Below, one piece after another: positions 39,593-48,180 of a stretch of 64,000 nucleotides of DNA. The DNA is taken from NCBI RefSeq assembly GCF_013294025.1, contig NZ_JABSNL010000002.1, positions 403,749 to 467,748 of the forward strand. The letters are read 5' to 3'. Made by a program: the position numbers and the translations under genes. Each line of letters opens with the position of its first letter. Position 1 is the first letter of the stretch. Below the pieces are notes generated by a model that saw only the letters and a list, made by a program, of their open reading frames with translations, was not told the DNA's origin and did no database searches. Origin of the DNA: Flavobacterium aeripolare. Lineage in GTDB: Bacteria > Bacteroidota > Bacteroidia > Flavobacteriales > Flavobacteriaceae.

Positions 39593-41071
39593 ATGAGCAA
39601 GAACCTTACAACAAGATCAGAAGATTATTCTAAATGGTATAACGAACTGGTTGTCAAAGCAGATCTAGCCGAAAACTCAGGAGTAAGAGGGTGTATGGTT
39701 ATCAAACCATACGGTTACGCTATCTGGGAAAAAATGCAAGGGGAATTGGATCGAGAATTTAAAGAAACAGGACACCAGAATGCTTACTTTCCTTTATTTG
39801 TGCCTAAAAGCATGTTTGAAGCGGAGGAAAAAAATGCAGAAGGATTTGCAAAAGAATGTGCAATTGTAACGCATTATAGGTTAAAAAATGATCCTGACAA
39901 GCCAGGTAAATTGATGGTTGACCCCAATGCAAAGTTAGAGGAGGAATTAATTGTTCGCCCTACAAGTGAAGCAATTATATGGTCAACTTATAAAGGTTGG
40001 GTGCAGTCATACCGTGATTTACCGTTGTTAATAAATCAATGGGCTAATGTGGTTCGATGGGAAATGAGAACACGTTTGTTTTTGAGAACTGCCGAATTTC
40101 TTTGGCAAGAAGGACATACAGCGCATGCGACAAGAGAAGAGGCAGTAGAGGAATCAGAGAAAATGATGAATGTATATGCTGATTTTGCCGAAGATTTTAT
40201 GGCTATACCAGTTGTTAAAGGGATCAAAACGGAGTCAGAACGTTTTGCTGGAGCTGAAGAAACGTATTGTATCGAAGCTTTAATGCAGGATGGTAAAGCT
40301 TTGCAAGCAGGAACTTCACATTTCTTAGGTCAGAATTTCGCAAAAGCTTTTGACGTAAAATTTGCAAATGCTGAAGGAAAGCAGGAATATGTATGGGGTA
40401 CATCTTGGGGTGTATCAACACGTTTGATGGGTGCTCTTGTTATGACGCACTCTGATGATAAAGGGTTGGTTTTACCTCCAAATTTAGCTCCTATACAAGT
40501 TGTTATCGTGCCAATTTATAAAACTGATGAGCAATTAGAACAAATAGCTGCAGAAGTGACAATTTTAAGTGAGCAACTTAAAAAGTTAGGGGTATCTGTT
40601 AAATTTGATAATCGTACGACTCAAAAACCAGGATTTAAATTTGCTGAGTGGGAATTAAAAGGAGTTCCTGTGAGAATAGCGATTGGTCCAAAGGATTTAG
40701 AAAATGGTACTTTTGAAATTGCAAGGAGAGATACTGCCACAAAAGAAGTAGTTTCTAAAGAAGGGATTGCGTCTTATGTAAGCGATTTGCTGGAACAAAT
40801 TCAAAAAGATTTATTCAATACAGCTTTAGAATATCGAAATTCACATATTACTAAGGTTGATAGTTTTGAGGAGTTTAAGACTGTTTTAAATGACAAAGGT
40901 GGTTTTGTGTCAGCACATTGGGATGGAACAGCAGCTACTGAAGAGCGCATTCAAGAATTGACTAAAGCAACAATAAGATGTATTCCTTTAGATGCTATTG
41001 AGGAAGCGGGAACCTGCGTATTTACTGGGAATCCGTCCACTAAAAGAGTCTTGTTTGCTAAAGCATATTAA
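39593..41071 (+). CDS. proS: Prolyl-tRNA synthetase
   Basis: Charges tRNA-Pro. At 492 residues it is the short, archaeal/eukaryote-like class II form without the editing insertion. Motif 2 is visible as [31 protein letters not shown], preceded by [13 protein letters not shown]. The ATP/proline site continues with [14 protein letters not shown] and [16 protein letters not shown] (motif 3). An anticodon-binding domain follows (VVIVPIYKT... [21 protein letters not shown]), and the C-terminal zinc-like domain is typical of this class. It is followed by a tRNA cluster with its own promoter. Confidence 0.97.
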   Translation: MSKNLTTRSEDYSKWYNELVVKADLAENSGVRGCMVIKPYGYAIWEKMQGELDREFKETGHQNAYFPLFVPKSMFEAEEKNAEGFAKECAIVTHYRLKNDPDKPGKLMVDPNAKLEEELIVRPTSEAIIWSTYKGWVQSYRDLPLLINQWANVVRWEMRTRLFLRTAEFLWQEGHTAHATREEAVEESEKMMNVYADFAEDFMAIPVVKGIKTESERFAGAEETYCIEALMQDGKALQAGTSHFLGQNFAKAFDVKFANAEGKQEYVWGTSWGVSTRLMGALVMTHSDDKGLVLPPNLAPIQVVIVPIYKTDEQLEQIAAEVTILSEQLKKLGVSVKFDNRTTQKPGFKFAEWELKGVPVRIAIGPKDLENGTFEIARRDTATKEVVSKEGIASYVSDLLEQIQKDLFNTALEYRNSHITKVDSFEEFKTVLNDKGGFVSAHWDGTAATEERIQELTKATIRCIPLDAIEEAGTCVFTGNPSTKRVLFAKAY

Positions 41072-41098
41072 AAAAGATTGTTTTTTTTGTCTTAGCTA

Positions 41099-41128
41099 TT
41101 GTGCGACTCAAAAATAGTTGTATCTTTG
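41099..41128 (+). promoter_or_regulatory. Promoter of the tRNA-Glu/rpsT cluster
   Basis: TTG at 41099-41101, exactly 19 bases, then TATCTTTG at 41121-41128: a full match to the Bacteroidota primary-sigma promoter. It lies 20 bases before the first tRNA. Confidence 0.75.
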
Positions 41129-41148
41129 CATCCGCAATACAGAAGCAG

Positions 41149-41220
41149 GGCCCGTTCGTCTATCGGTTAGGACGCATGGTTTTCATCCATGTAAGAGCGG
41201 TTCGATTCCGCTACGGGCTA
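41149..41220 (+). tRNA. tRNA-Glu(UUC), copy 1
   Basis: 72-nt cloverleaf: acceptor GGCCCGT / ACGGGCT plus A73, anticodon stem CATGG / CCATG with loop TTTTCAT (anticodon TTC), T arm AGCGG-TTCGATT-CCGCT. CCA is not encoded. Identical over all 72 bases to copy 2. Confidence 0.97.
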
Positions 41221-41264
41221 CAATTCTGAAAAGCAAAAAAAGTTCACCATTTTAAGGTGATAAT

Positions 41265-41336
41265 GGCCCGTTCGTCTATCGGTTAGGACGCATGGTTTTC
41301 ATCCATGTAAGAGCGGTTCGATTCCGCTACGGGCTA
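41265..41336 (+). tRNA. tRNA-Glu(UUC), copy 2
   Basis: Identical to copy 1 and separated from it by 44 bases; the same features apply. Confidence 0.97.
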
Positions 41337-41373
41337 CAAATAATCGTAATGATTATATAACTAGAGGGATAAT

Positions 41374-41445
41374 GGTCCGTTCGTCTAGGGGTTAGGACGC
41401 CAAGATTTCGTCTTGGTAACAGGGGTTCGATTCCCTTACGGACTA
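41374..41445 (+). tRNA. tRNA-Glu(UUC), divergent third gene
   Basis: 72-nt cloverleaf with acceptor GGTCCGT / ACGGACT plus A73, anticodon stem CCAAG / CTTGG, loop ATTTCGT. Anticodon TTC gives Glu, but position 37 is G where the other two copies have A. The T stem AGGGG / CCCTT has one G-T pair. Confidence 0.9.
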
Positions 41446-41483
41446 CAAGTATAAAGAATAGTAAAGAAAAAAAATATAATAAA

Positions 41484-41735
41484 ATGGCAAATCATAAGTC
41501 AGCTCTAAAAAGAATTAGAAGTAACGAAAAGAGAAGAGTATTAAATAGATACCAACACAAAACTACTCGTAATGCGATCAAAGCGTTAAGAATAGCTACT
41601 GATAAAACTGATGCTACATCAAAATTATCTAATGTTATATCTATGATTGATAAGTTAGCTAAAAAGAATATTATCCACGATAATAAAGCTTCTAACTTGA
41701 AATCTAAGTTGACTAAATTTGTTGCTAAGTTGTAA
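41484..41735 (+). CDS. rpsT: Ribosomal protein bS20
   Basis: 83-residue basic 16S rRNA-binding protein of the small subunit. The start MANHKSALKRIRSNEKRRVLNRY is the family signature; the rest is three helices ending in SNLKSKLTKFVAKL. It lies 38 bases downstream of the third tRNA-Glu and is probably in the same transcript. Confidence 0.97.
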   Translation: MANHKSALKRIRSNEKRRVLNRYQHKTTRNAIKALRIATDKTDATSKLSNVISMIDKLAKKNIIHDNKASNLKSKLTKFVAKL

Positions 41736-41762
41736 TAACAACAACAAGATACAATAAAAAAG

Positions 41763-41786
41763 GCCTCTTATTAAAGGGGCTTTTTT
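41763..41786 (+). terminator. Terminator of rpsT
   Basis: Stem GCCTCTT / AAGGGGC (one G-T pair) with a short loop, then six T. Confidence 0.75.
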
Positions 41787-41818
41787 ATTTAAACTTATTG
41801 ATAATTTAATTTATCTAA

Positions 41819-41895
<77 letters not shown>

Positions 41896-41903
41896 TGAAA
41901 ATC

Positions 41904-41934
41904 AAGCCCTTACATTTATGTAAGGGCTTTTTTT
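41904..41934 (+). terminator. Element-borne terminator after the restored tRNA-Arg
   Basis: Perfect 12-bp stem AAGCCCTTACAT / ATGTAAGGGCTT with a TT loop and T run, 11 bases after the tRNA. It lies inside the element; the chromosomal terminator of this tRNA is now at 62741. Confidence 0.88.
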
Positions 41935-41944
41935 ATGCCTTGAA

Positions 41945-41962
41945 ACGAACATTTGACTAACA
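41945..41962 (+). repeat. Left-end arm-like site
   Basis: ACGAACATTTGACTAACA, in the same orientation as ACGAACATTTGACGAACA at the other end (17 of 18 identical). Probable arm-type binding site of the element's integrase. Confidence 0.6.
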
Positions 41963-42032
41963 CTATAGGCAAACAAGGTATATAATACTCCGCTTATTTT
42001 TTCCTATTTTTGACAAATCTAAAAGTAAAAAT

Positions 42033-42806
42033 ATGGAAACTGTTGACATCATTGCTGCATACTATGTAATTCTATTCTCAATTTATTCTATTTTGGTAGT
42101 AAGGCTGTATTTGAATGTTAGTCCTATTGTATGTGAGTATTACTTTAACGAAAGGGTAGAATGGAATGAGAATTTAAATCCTGAAAAGTTAAAAATTTTA
42201 TTAATTTTATTTTTAGTTGCTTCACTAATGATTTGGTTTACCTATCAACCTTTCGTACATCCCAAATCTTTGCTTGATATTTGTCTTATTTTCTTTCTAG
42301 GTACGATTAGTTTGGCAGGCGCATCGTTCTTTATAAATGATAAAATACAGACTCCCACAATGCGGTATTTAAAAACTCATAATGAGCTTTCTTCCGATAA
42401 GAATTATAGTGAAATAACTAATAAGAAATCTATAATTACAATGAGTAAATTAAGCTTTGAAGAATTAAAAAATAAGTTTGAATCGGGAATGCAAAATAAA
42501 TGGTTTTCATGTGAATTTTCACAAATAGAACAATTTGCTTATCTAAATGAACCAAAGTCAAAAATATCTTGGCTCGTACGAAAAAACAAGAATAATACAT
42601 TCAATGTCGATTCTATTTTAGATTTTATAGAAAGCTTCTCCTTTGGTAATTTTTCTGTATTAACTAACGGTGAGATTGCAGCCCTCTCAAATAAATATTT
42701 TAATTATTTAGATTCTCAAAATTCTAATACATTTGAAATGAAACCTGATAATGTCCAGAAATGGAAAACAAGAACTTTAAAAAGATCAAAAGAAACAAAT
42801 CTATAA
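42033..42806 (+). CDS. Membrane protein of unknown function
   Basis: A 257-residue protein I do not recognise. Three hydrophobic segments are visible in the first 110 residues (about 8-28, 55-73 and 83-104), followed by a soluble C-terminal half rich in Phe, Lys and Asn (SKLSFEELKNKFESGMQNKWF... NGEIAALSNKYFNYL). The first gene inside the left end of the element, with its own 70-base leader. The C-terminal half is as likely to be the working part as the membrane anchor. No toxin or entry-exclusion motif could be matched. Confidence 0.75.
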   Translation: METVDIIAAYYVILFSIYSILVVRLYLNVSPIVCEYYFNERVEWNENLNPEKLKILLILFLVASLMIWFTYQPFVHPKSLLDICLIFFLGTISLAGASFFINDKIQTPTMRYLKTHNELSSDKNYSEITNKKSIITMSKLSFEELKNKFESGMQNKWFSCEFSQIEQFAYLNEPKSKISWLVRKNKNNTFNVDSILDFIESFSFGNFSVLTNGEIAALSNKYFNYLDSQNSNTFEMKPDNVQKWKTRTLKRSKETNL

Positions 42807-42867
42807 TTATATGTGAGCGTTTTATAGGACGTAAGCCCTAACGCCTCATCGCTTCTGGGATAAAGTA

Positions 42868-42922
42868 TTCTTTTATTTGCATCATGGTTCTCACGATGAG
42901 AAACTTAACGCAAATAAAAGAA
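42868..42922. promoter_or_regulatory. Inverted-repeat operator or leader before the excisionase-like gene
   Basis: Perfect 13-bp arms TTCTTTTATTTGC (42868-42880) and GCAAATAAAAGAA (42910-42922), separated by 29 bases that contain a small hairpin TCTCA-CGA-TGAGA. The right arm ends three bases before the ATG at 42926, so folding or protein binding here would control that start. Confidence 0.6.
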
Positions 42923-42925
42923 AAC

Positions 42926-43210
42926 ATGAGCAATCTACAAATCGAAGAAAAACTATTCAGTATAGAGAGTAGTATTCAAAAATTAAGTCTATCAGTTAAA
43001 CCTATTCTATCAGCTGAAGAAGCTGCAGAATTTTTAAGTATGAAAACGTCTTACTTATATAAGCTGACATCAGGGAGGAAAATAACATTCTTTCGTCCTT
43101 TAGGAAAGCTAATTTATTTTCACAGATCAGACCTTGAAAATTTTCTATTAAGAAACAAAATTGATGCAATAAACGAACAGGAATTAAATGAGAACCCTTG
43201 GAAAAAATAA
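42926..43210 (+). CDS. Helix-turn-helix protein, excisionase-like
   Basis: A 94-residue protein with the winged-helix fold of MerR/Xis-type small DNA-binding proteins: ILSAEEAAEFLSMKTSYLYKLTSGRKITFFRPLGKLIYFHRSDLENFLL. The N-terminal 35 residues form a short charged coil. The ATG at 42926 was preferred; an earlier in-frame ATG at 42884 would lie between the arms of the inverted repeat. Position in the element and fold suggest a directionality factor for the integrase or a regulator of the replication genes. Confidence 0.8.
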   Translation: MSNLQIEEKLFSIESSIQKLSLSVKPILSAEEAAEFLSMKTSYLYKLTSGRKITFFRPLGKLIYFHRSDLENFLLRNKIDAINEQELNENPWKK

Positions 43211-43307
43211 ACACAATCATCATAGCTAACGACTATGAAGATTGTGTTCTATTTTATTTCTAACTCATTTGTATCTCACAAAGATACAATAAAAATTTTA
43301 TTGTATA

Positions 43308-45176
43308 ATGAAAATTGCAATCGACAAGGACGCACCTACGAGCATTCATGCTCATGCGTCAAATAAAAAACATAGAGAAAAAGAGGACGAATTCTCACAT
43401 GATGATTTACCGAAAAATATAACGGCACAATTTAAAAACATTGAAAGTGATATTCAAAAGTATAAACTCTTCATGTCTGACAACAAAATTTTTATTCGGC
43501 GAAAGAAAGAAAAAGGAGATGATGAATCTTATTATTTTCAAGAAATATCAAATTTTGAGATTAAAATTTTACAGCATATTCAGGATGAAAAATTCCCCAT
43601 CAAATTATTGAAGATTAAGAATGTTTTCAATCTTGAAAAGATTTTTGACATCCCTTCTGATTTATTTAATACTCTGGCTAGTTTTGAAAACAGCATCGCT
43701 CGACAAGGAAACTTTTTGTTTACGGGCAGTTCCCAAGATTTTAAGATGCTGAAAGCTTATTTATTTGATAAAATGGGGCACGGTCATAAGATTGATTGCC
43801 TAGGATATCAAATTGGGTTTCAATTTTGGCTATGGAACAATAAAGTCAACCTTTTAAATGGTGATAGCTTAGAAATAGATGAAAACGGCATATTTACGCA
43901 TGGCGGTAAGTCTTTTTATGTGCCTTCCGCTAACAAGATTTATCTAAATAATATGTCTGCTTATTTATCTCAAAAGAAGATGATATTTATTGATTCTGAC
44001 GTGTCTATGGATATGTATTTTCAGCTGATGATGCAGGTGCATAAAGACTATGCGATTTCGGCTATCTTATTTACGATAAGCAGTTTGTTTCAAGATATTA
44101 TTGTCAGTGAAATAGGAAACTTTCCCATTCTATTTTTATATGGACCAGGATCAAGTGGAAAAGACCAATTGGCAGAATGTTGTCAAAGTTTTTTCGGTAT
44201 ACCACAATCAGCCATAAATCTTGAGGGAGGTGCTTCTACTTTGAAGGGACAAATCAGGAAATTTGCGCAATTTACTAATATTATCTGCCATCTTTCAGAA
44301 TATAAAAGAGGGGATAGCAAGTTAGACGGAACTATCAAGGGATTTTGGGACCGTAGAGGTTATGAGTTTGGAACTATTGAAAGTAAAGTAAGTACAGATA
44401 CCGTTCCCATTTTATCTTCAACATTATTGACAGGTAATGAATATCCTGAATCTGAGGCATTAATTTCAAGGTTGTTATGGTTGGAGTTTCAATCAAAGAC
44501 ATTTACGCTTGAAGAGACAAAAAAGTATGATATACTAAAAGACTACACTAAGCGGGGAGTTAGTCATTTTACAGATTCTTTAGTAGTAAATCGTTCACTA
44601 GTTGAGCTAAATTTCAAAAGTAAGTTTAGGCATACTAAAGAAAAGTTTATTAATCAGTTCGAAGTAAAGCATACTCGAGTGATTAGCAATTTAGCTATTT
44701 TAGGAGCTACCTATGAAATATTCAAAGATGTAGTGTCATTCCCTTTTACCTATAGCGAAATGATTAGGCATTTTGAAAAATGTACCGATAATCAAACAAG
44801 AAAATTAAATTCATCCAGTATAGGTACTAAATTTTGGGACTGTTTTCTAGCTTCAATGCGTGGAAACAAAGACGATCGAATTGTTGTTTTTAGGGATTTG
44901 CGTTTAGATGGTAATAAGCTTTCCTTTCAATTTACATCATGCTATAACAAGATTCAAAGACAATGGATGCTACAGTACAGAGAAACTGCTCCAAGTAAAG
45001 CTACGCTGCAAGATTTCATCAAAAAAGATGCTTGCTTCGTAAAAGAAGTTAGTAGCATCAAGTATGAAAAAGGTAAAGACGCAAGAACAACCTCTGGATA
45101 TCAGATAGATGTATCGAAATTACAAATCCAAGATGAAATTATCAGTGCCATAGAATGGCAAATTAATGAGCATTAA
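43308..45176 (+). CDS. P-loop NTPase, predicted element replication helicase
   Basis: A 622-residue cytoplasmic protein. The Walker A loop is GPGSSGKD at 279-286 (in FLYGPGSSGKDQLAECCQ), with Asp where Ser/Thr normally sits. Downstream are NIICHLSEYKRGDSKLDGTIKGFWDRRGYEF and STLLTGNEYPESEALISRLLW, which resemble the sensor and arginine-finger region of SF3/D5-like helicases encoded by integrative elements. A helicase-like N-terminal region lacks known motifs. Position just before the iteron cluster and primase supports a role in replicating the excised element; the family name is not certain. Confidence 0.72.
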   Translation: MKIAIDKDAPTSIHAHASNKKHREKEDEFSHDDLPKNITAQFKNIESDIQKYKLFMSDNKIFIRRKKEKGDDESYYFQEISNFEIKILQHIQDEKFPIKLLKIKNVFNLEKIFDIPSDLFNTLASFENSIARQGNFLFTGSSQDFKMLKAYLFDKMGHGHKIDCLGYQIGFQFWLWNNKVNLLNGDSLEIDENGIFTHGGKSFYVPSANKIYLNNMSAYLSQKKMIFIDSDVSMDMYFQLMMQVHKDYAISAILFTISSLFQDIIVSEIGNFPILFLYGPGSSGKDQLAECCQSFFGIPQSAINLEGGASTLKGQIRKFAQFTNIICHLSEYKRGDSKLDGTIKGFWDRRGYEFGTIESKVSTDTVPILSSTLLTGNEYPESEALISRLLWLEFQSKTFTLEETKKYDILKDYTKRGVSHFTDSLVVNRSLVELNFKSKFRHTKEKFINQFEVKHTRVISNLAILGATYEIFKDVVSFPFTYSEMIRHFEKCTDNQTRKLNSSSIGTKFWDCFLASMRGNKDDRIVVFRDLRLDGNKLSFQFTSCYNKIQRQWMLQYRETAPSKATLQDFIKKDACFVKEVSSIKYEKGKDARTTSGYQIDVSKLQIQDEIISAIEWQINEH

Positions 45177-45200
45177 CCCCTCCTTTAAAGCAATAATGGT

Positions 45201-45411
45201 TTCCTACACTTCCTACACTTATTTAACACATTGATTATTAGTATTTTAATAGTTAAAAGTAGTAGGAAACATGGTAGGAAGTAGTAGGAAGGTGTAGGAA
45301 GTCATTTTTTGGTTTCCTACTACTTCCTACACAAACCTACGCTTTTTTAGCCTTTTTTATTTTTAAATAACTATATATCAACAAAGTAGGAAGTGTAGGA
45401 AGTGTAGGAAG
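45201..45411. repeat. Iteron-like cluster of TAGGAA motifs, candidate replication origin
   Basis: Eleven copies of TAGGAA (or its complement TTCCTA) within 210 bases: complement at 45201 and 45210; direct at 45263, 45275, 45285 and 45295; complement at 45314 and 45324; direct at 45387, 45396 and 45405. Most are extended to GTAGGAAG, spaced 9-12 bases, about one helical turn. The blocks alternate orientation and are separated by AT-rich stretches. No coding frame covers them. They lie exactly between the helicase and primase genes. Confidence 0.8.
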
Positions 45412-45473
45412 TGTTTTCGCTTTAAAAGGAGAGTTTTTTAAATACTACGTTGTATAAAACAAACAAATCAGCA

Positions 45474-46325
45474 ATGAATATAGAACAGGCAAAACAAATT
45501 CCCATTGAAATAATTTTAAAATCTCTGGGGCTAGAAATTGAGAGAGAATCAGGGAATGACATATGGATTAAAAGTCCTTTTTCACCGACCGAAAAGAACG
45601 CATCGTTTCATATTAACAGAAAAAATAGCTATTGGTACTGCTTTTCTAATGCAATTGGAGGATGTAATGGTATCGATCTAGTTGTCAAAGTTAAAAGTTG
45701 TACAGTGAGCGAAGCTTTACAATATCTGAGTACACTCGATTCTTTTTCCTTTCAAAAGCAAATTATAGGTGCTTATGAGACAAAAAAGAATAATAACGGT
45801 AACGAGGTGGTTAAAATAGATTTCGTTCAGCATATCGCCCTAAAACAATATTTAACTAGTAGAGGTATAACTAAGGTACATGCGATAGGATCTGTTAAGG
45901 AATTACATTACATAATCAACGAGAAAAAATATTTTGCAATTGGTTTTAGAAATAATAGTGACGGATGGGAGCTTCGTTCTAAATATGCTAAAATTTGTAT
46001 CGGGAAAAAAGATATCACACTTGTAGAAAATCATAGCAGTAGTTTAAAAGTATTCGAGGGTTTCTTTGACTACTTGAGTTTTCTTCAGATTAGCGATGAT
46101 GAAAGTCAAAATATATCCGATTATTTGATATTAAATTCAGCTGTTTTAATAGTTAAGAATGTAAATATTTTGAATCAATATGCAAAGATAGAATTGTATT
46201 TAGACCATGATATTACAGGTGATAAGTACACAAATTTTATTAGAGAAAGATTCCCTGACGCAATTGATTGTAGAGCTATTTTTAAAGATTACAAGGATAT
46301 TAACGAATGGATTTTAAGTATCTAA
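45474..46325 (+). CDS. TOPRIM primase with degenerate CHC2 domain
   Basis: A 283-residue DNA primase-like protein of the type carried by Bacteroidota mobile elements. The ATG at 45474 was chosen over an in-frame TTG at 45450. The N-terminal CHC2-like domain reads IKSPFSPTEKNASFHINRK... YWYCFSNAIGGCNGIDLV: Ser replaces the first Cys and the His, so only two of four zinc ligands remain. The TOPRIM part has LKVFEGFFDYLSFL (Glu) and IELYLDHDITGDKYT (DxD). It should prime replication of the excised element or of the transferred strand. Confidence 0.82.
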   Translation: MNIEQAKQIPIEIILKSLGLEIERESGNDIWIKSPFSPTEKNASFHINRKNSYWYCFSNAIGGCNGIDLVVKVKSCTVSEALQYLSTLDSFSFQKQIIGAYETKKNNNGNEVVKIDFVQHIALKQYLTSRGITKVHAIGSVKELHYIINEKKYFAIGFRNNSDGWELRSKYAKICIGKKDITLVENHSSSLKVFEGFFDYLSFLQISDDESQNISDYLILNSAVLIVKNVNILNQYAKIELYLDHDITGDKYTNFIRERFPDAIDCRAIFKDYKDINEWILSI

Positions 46326-46489
46326 TGTCCGTCTCGTTTTAGTAGTAATTGATCGAGATGTGTCAATGTGGTCACAAATTGCTCCGCATTTGAACCAAAT
46401 TGGCAACTCGTTTTTTCTCCCGAAGGTCGCAAAAATAGGAATGTAAGTGCTTATAAATAAGCAATTCTCTAAACTTCAATAGAACATAA
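46326..46489. other. Candidate transfer-origin (oriT) region
   Basis: 164 non-coding bases directly before mobC and the relaxase gene, the usual place for oriT. It contains the palindrome GCTTAT-AA-ATAAGC at 46449-46462 and weaker inverted pairs around 46350-46420. The nick site cannot be assigned by reading alone. Confidence 0.4.
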
Positions 46490-46786
46490 ATGAAAAAAGA
46501 TATAATCAAATTTAGAGTTTCTAAAATAGAAAATTTAATTATAAAAAAGAAAGCTTTGGATAGCGGAATAACTGTGTCGGAACTAATGCGAGGTCTCGTT
46601 TTTAATTATAAATTATCCAGTAAATTAACGGCCGAAGAAGTTGAATGCTATAAGCTACTTTCAAAGTTCTCAGATAATTTTAGAAGGATTTCAAATCTTT
46701 TTAAACTTGGTGATACCGATGGATTTAAGAGGGAAACGTTAGAGGCAAGTAAAGAGATTAGAGCGCATTTAATGAAATTCAAATAG
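46490..46786 (+). CDS. MobC-like mobilization accessory protein
   Basis: A 98-residue basic protein with a ribbon-helix-helix start (IIKFRVSKIENLIIKKKALDSGITVSELMRGLVF) and a helical C-terminal half typical of bacterial mobilization (MobC) proteins. It binds oriT and helps the relaxase. Two bases separate it from the relaxase gene, so the two are coupled. Confidence 0.83.
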   Translation: MKKDIIKFRVSKIENLIIKKKALDSGITVSELMRGLVFNYKLSSKLTAEEVECYKLLSKFSDNFRRISNLFKLGDTDGFKRETLEASKEIRAHLMKFK

Positions 46787-46788
46787 TT

Positions 46789-47592
46789 ATGATAGGATTA
46801 GCAAAAGCATGCAGCGGTGGTGGAGCACTTGGCAATTACGTTATTGATGAAGAAAAAGGTTATGAATTAGATAGGAATCTTCTTTGTGGAACAAATCCAA
46901 AAGAAATTATGGAAGAAATGAAGGACATACAAGACCTCAATCAAAGAGCTACAAACAAAACCTTCAGCTTAGTTCTTTCTCCCGATCTTATAGAAGGTCA
47001 AAAAATATCTAATAAAGATTTAAAGGACATGACAAGAGAATTTCTTCAAAAATTAGGTATAGACACTGATGAGCAACAATACATTGCCTTTGTTCATACT
47101 GAAAAAGAGCATAAACACATACATGTAATTGCCAATAGAGTAAAGAGTAATGGTCAATTACTACCTGATCATCATATTGGTAAAAAAGCACAATGGGCAG
47201 CTCATGAAATTGCAAAAGATAGAGGATTGATTTCAGCCAAAGAAAAGATGATTGAAAAAATAAAAGCATTAGAAGTGCAGCAAGGAAATTTCAAAGGATT
47301 GAGAAAGGAAATACATGAAAAACATCTGTTGGTCCTAAAAGCGAAGCCAATTAGTTACACCGCATACCAACAAGGAATGCAAAAACTTGGGATTAAAGTT
47401 GAAACTGTATTAAATAAGCAAGGTAAGGTGCAAGGGCACAAGTTGATAGATACAGTATCTAAAAATGTTTTCAAAGCTTCAGAAATACATCGCCATTTAG
47501 GCTTATCAGCTATGATGCAGCCACTAGCACCATTTCAGACTGCCTTGAAAGTTGTAAAAACATTGTCTAAGGACAGAGGTGCAGGATATTAA
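46789..47592 (+). CDS. Relaxase (MobA/MbpA-like), relaxase domain only
   Basis: Nicks oriT and pilots the strand during conjugative transfer. The 267 residues hold little more than the HUH nuclease domain: a candidate catalytic tyrosine in GGGALGNYVIDE (Tyr17) and the metal-binding motif HTEKEHKHIHVIANR with His103, His108, His110, His112 and Asn116. The usual long C-terminal extension (helicase or primase) is missing, as is common in small mobilizable Bacteroidota elements, which borrow the coupling protein and secretion channel of a helper. Confidence 0.9.
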   Translation: MIGLAKACSGGGALGNYVIDEEKGYELDRNLLCGTNPKEIMEEMKDIQDLNQRATNKTFSLVLSPDLIEGQKISNKDLKDMTREFLQKLGIDTDEQQYIAFVHTEKEHKHIHVIANRVKSNGQLLPDHHIGKKAQWAAHEIAKDRGLISAKEKMIEKIKALEVQQGNFKGLRKEIHEKHLLVLKAKPISYTAYQQGMQKLGIKVETVLNKQGKVQGHKLIDTVSKNVFKASEIHRHLGLSAMMQPLAPFQTALKVVKTLSKDRGAGY

Positions 47593-47617
47593 TTAATAGA
47601 TAAATCATAATGTAGTG

Positions 47618-48064
47618 ATGGCAAAAAATATACAACCAAAGCTTGCAGATAGCCTATCAGTCTTTGTAGAACAGATTGAAAAAATAGAAAAGAACAATGT
47701 CCTTCTGTTGAAAGTTAACGAAGAATTAATTCAGAAAATGGAACAATTGTCTAACTATGAACCAAAGCTGGATTTTAAACCTTTGGAAATTATAAATGAC
47801 AAACAAATTGTGGCATTGGAGGAATTGAATCATAAGTTAAGCCAAGTTCTGAAAGAACATACTCTAATTTTAGAAAAAGAAAAATTGCAAAGCTCCTCGA
47901 TGTTCAGTCGTCTGCGTGCCTTAGTCATATTTTTGTTCTTCATGACTATAATGGCCTGCTTATTAGCTATCAGTTTCTATAATAAAAAACATAAAAGTTC
48001 TACATTAAACGATCAATCTCATTTAGAAAGAACTATGGGAACAGCAATAGAGATGACGAAATAG
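47618..48064 (+). CDS. Small membrane protein with coiled coil, mob-operon cargo
   Basis: A 148-residue protein I do not recognise. The N-terminal 90 residues are predicted coiled coil (SLSVFVEQIEKIEKNNVLLLKVNEELIQKMEQLS...), then one transmembrane helix (LRALVIFLFFMTIMACLLAISFY, about 103-125) and a short tail. The ATG at 47618 was preferred to the GTG one codon upstream. It is 25 bases after the relaxase and likely belongs to the mobilization transcript, which ends at the terminator at 48133. Confidence 0.7.
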   Translation: MAKNIQPKLADSLSVFVEQIEKIEKNNVLLLKVNEELIQKMEQLSNYEPKLDFKPLEIINDKQIVALEELNHKLSQVLKEHTLILEKEKLQSSSMFSRLRALVIFLFFMTIMACLLAISFYNKKHKSSTLNDQSHLERTMGTAIEMTK

Positions 48065-48132
48065 TATTTTTATAATAAAAATGCTTTCGATGTTATGAGG
48101 TCTCAAAACTAAGATCAAAAATATTAAATAGT

Positions 48133-48160
48133 AAAGCCAATCAAAGATGATTGGCTTTTT
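48133..48160. terminator. Terminator of the mobilization operon
   Basis: Perfect 11-bp stem AAAGCCAATCA / TGATTGGCTTT with loop AAGA and T run. Confidence 0.85.
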
Positions 48161-48180
48161 TGGTTTTAAAAGAAATAATT

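Noticed and set aside
45201..45411. The TAGGAA array as a CRISPR
   Set aside because: Units are only 6-8 bases, occur in both orientations and have no spacers of constant length; no cas genes are present.
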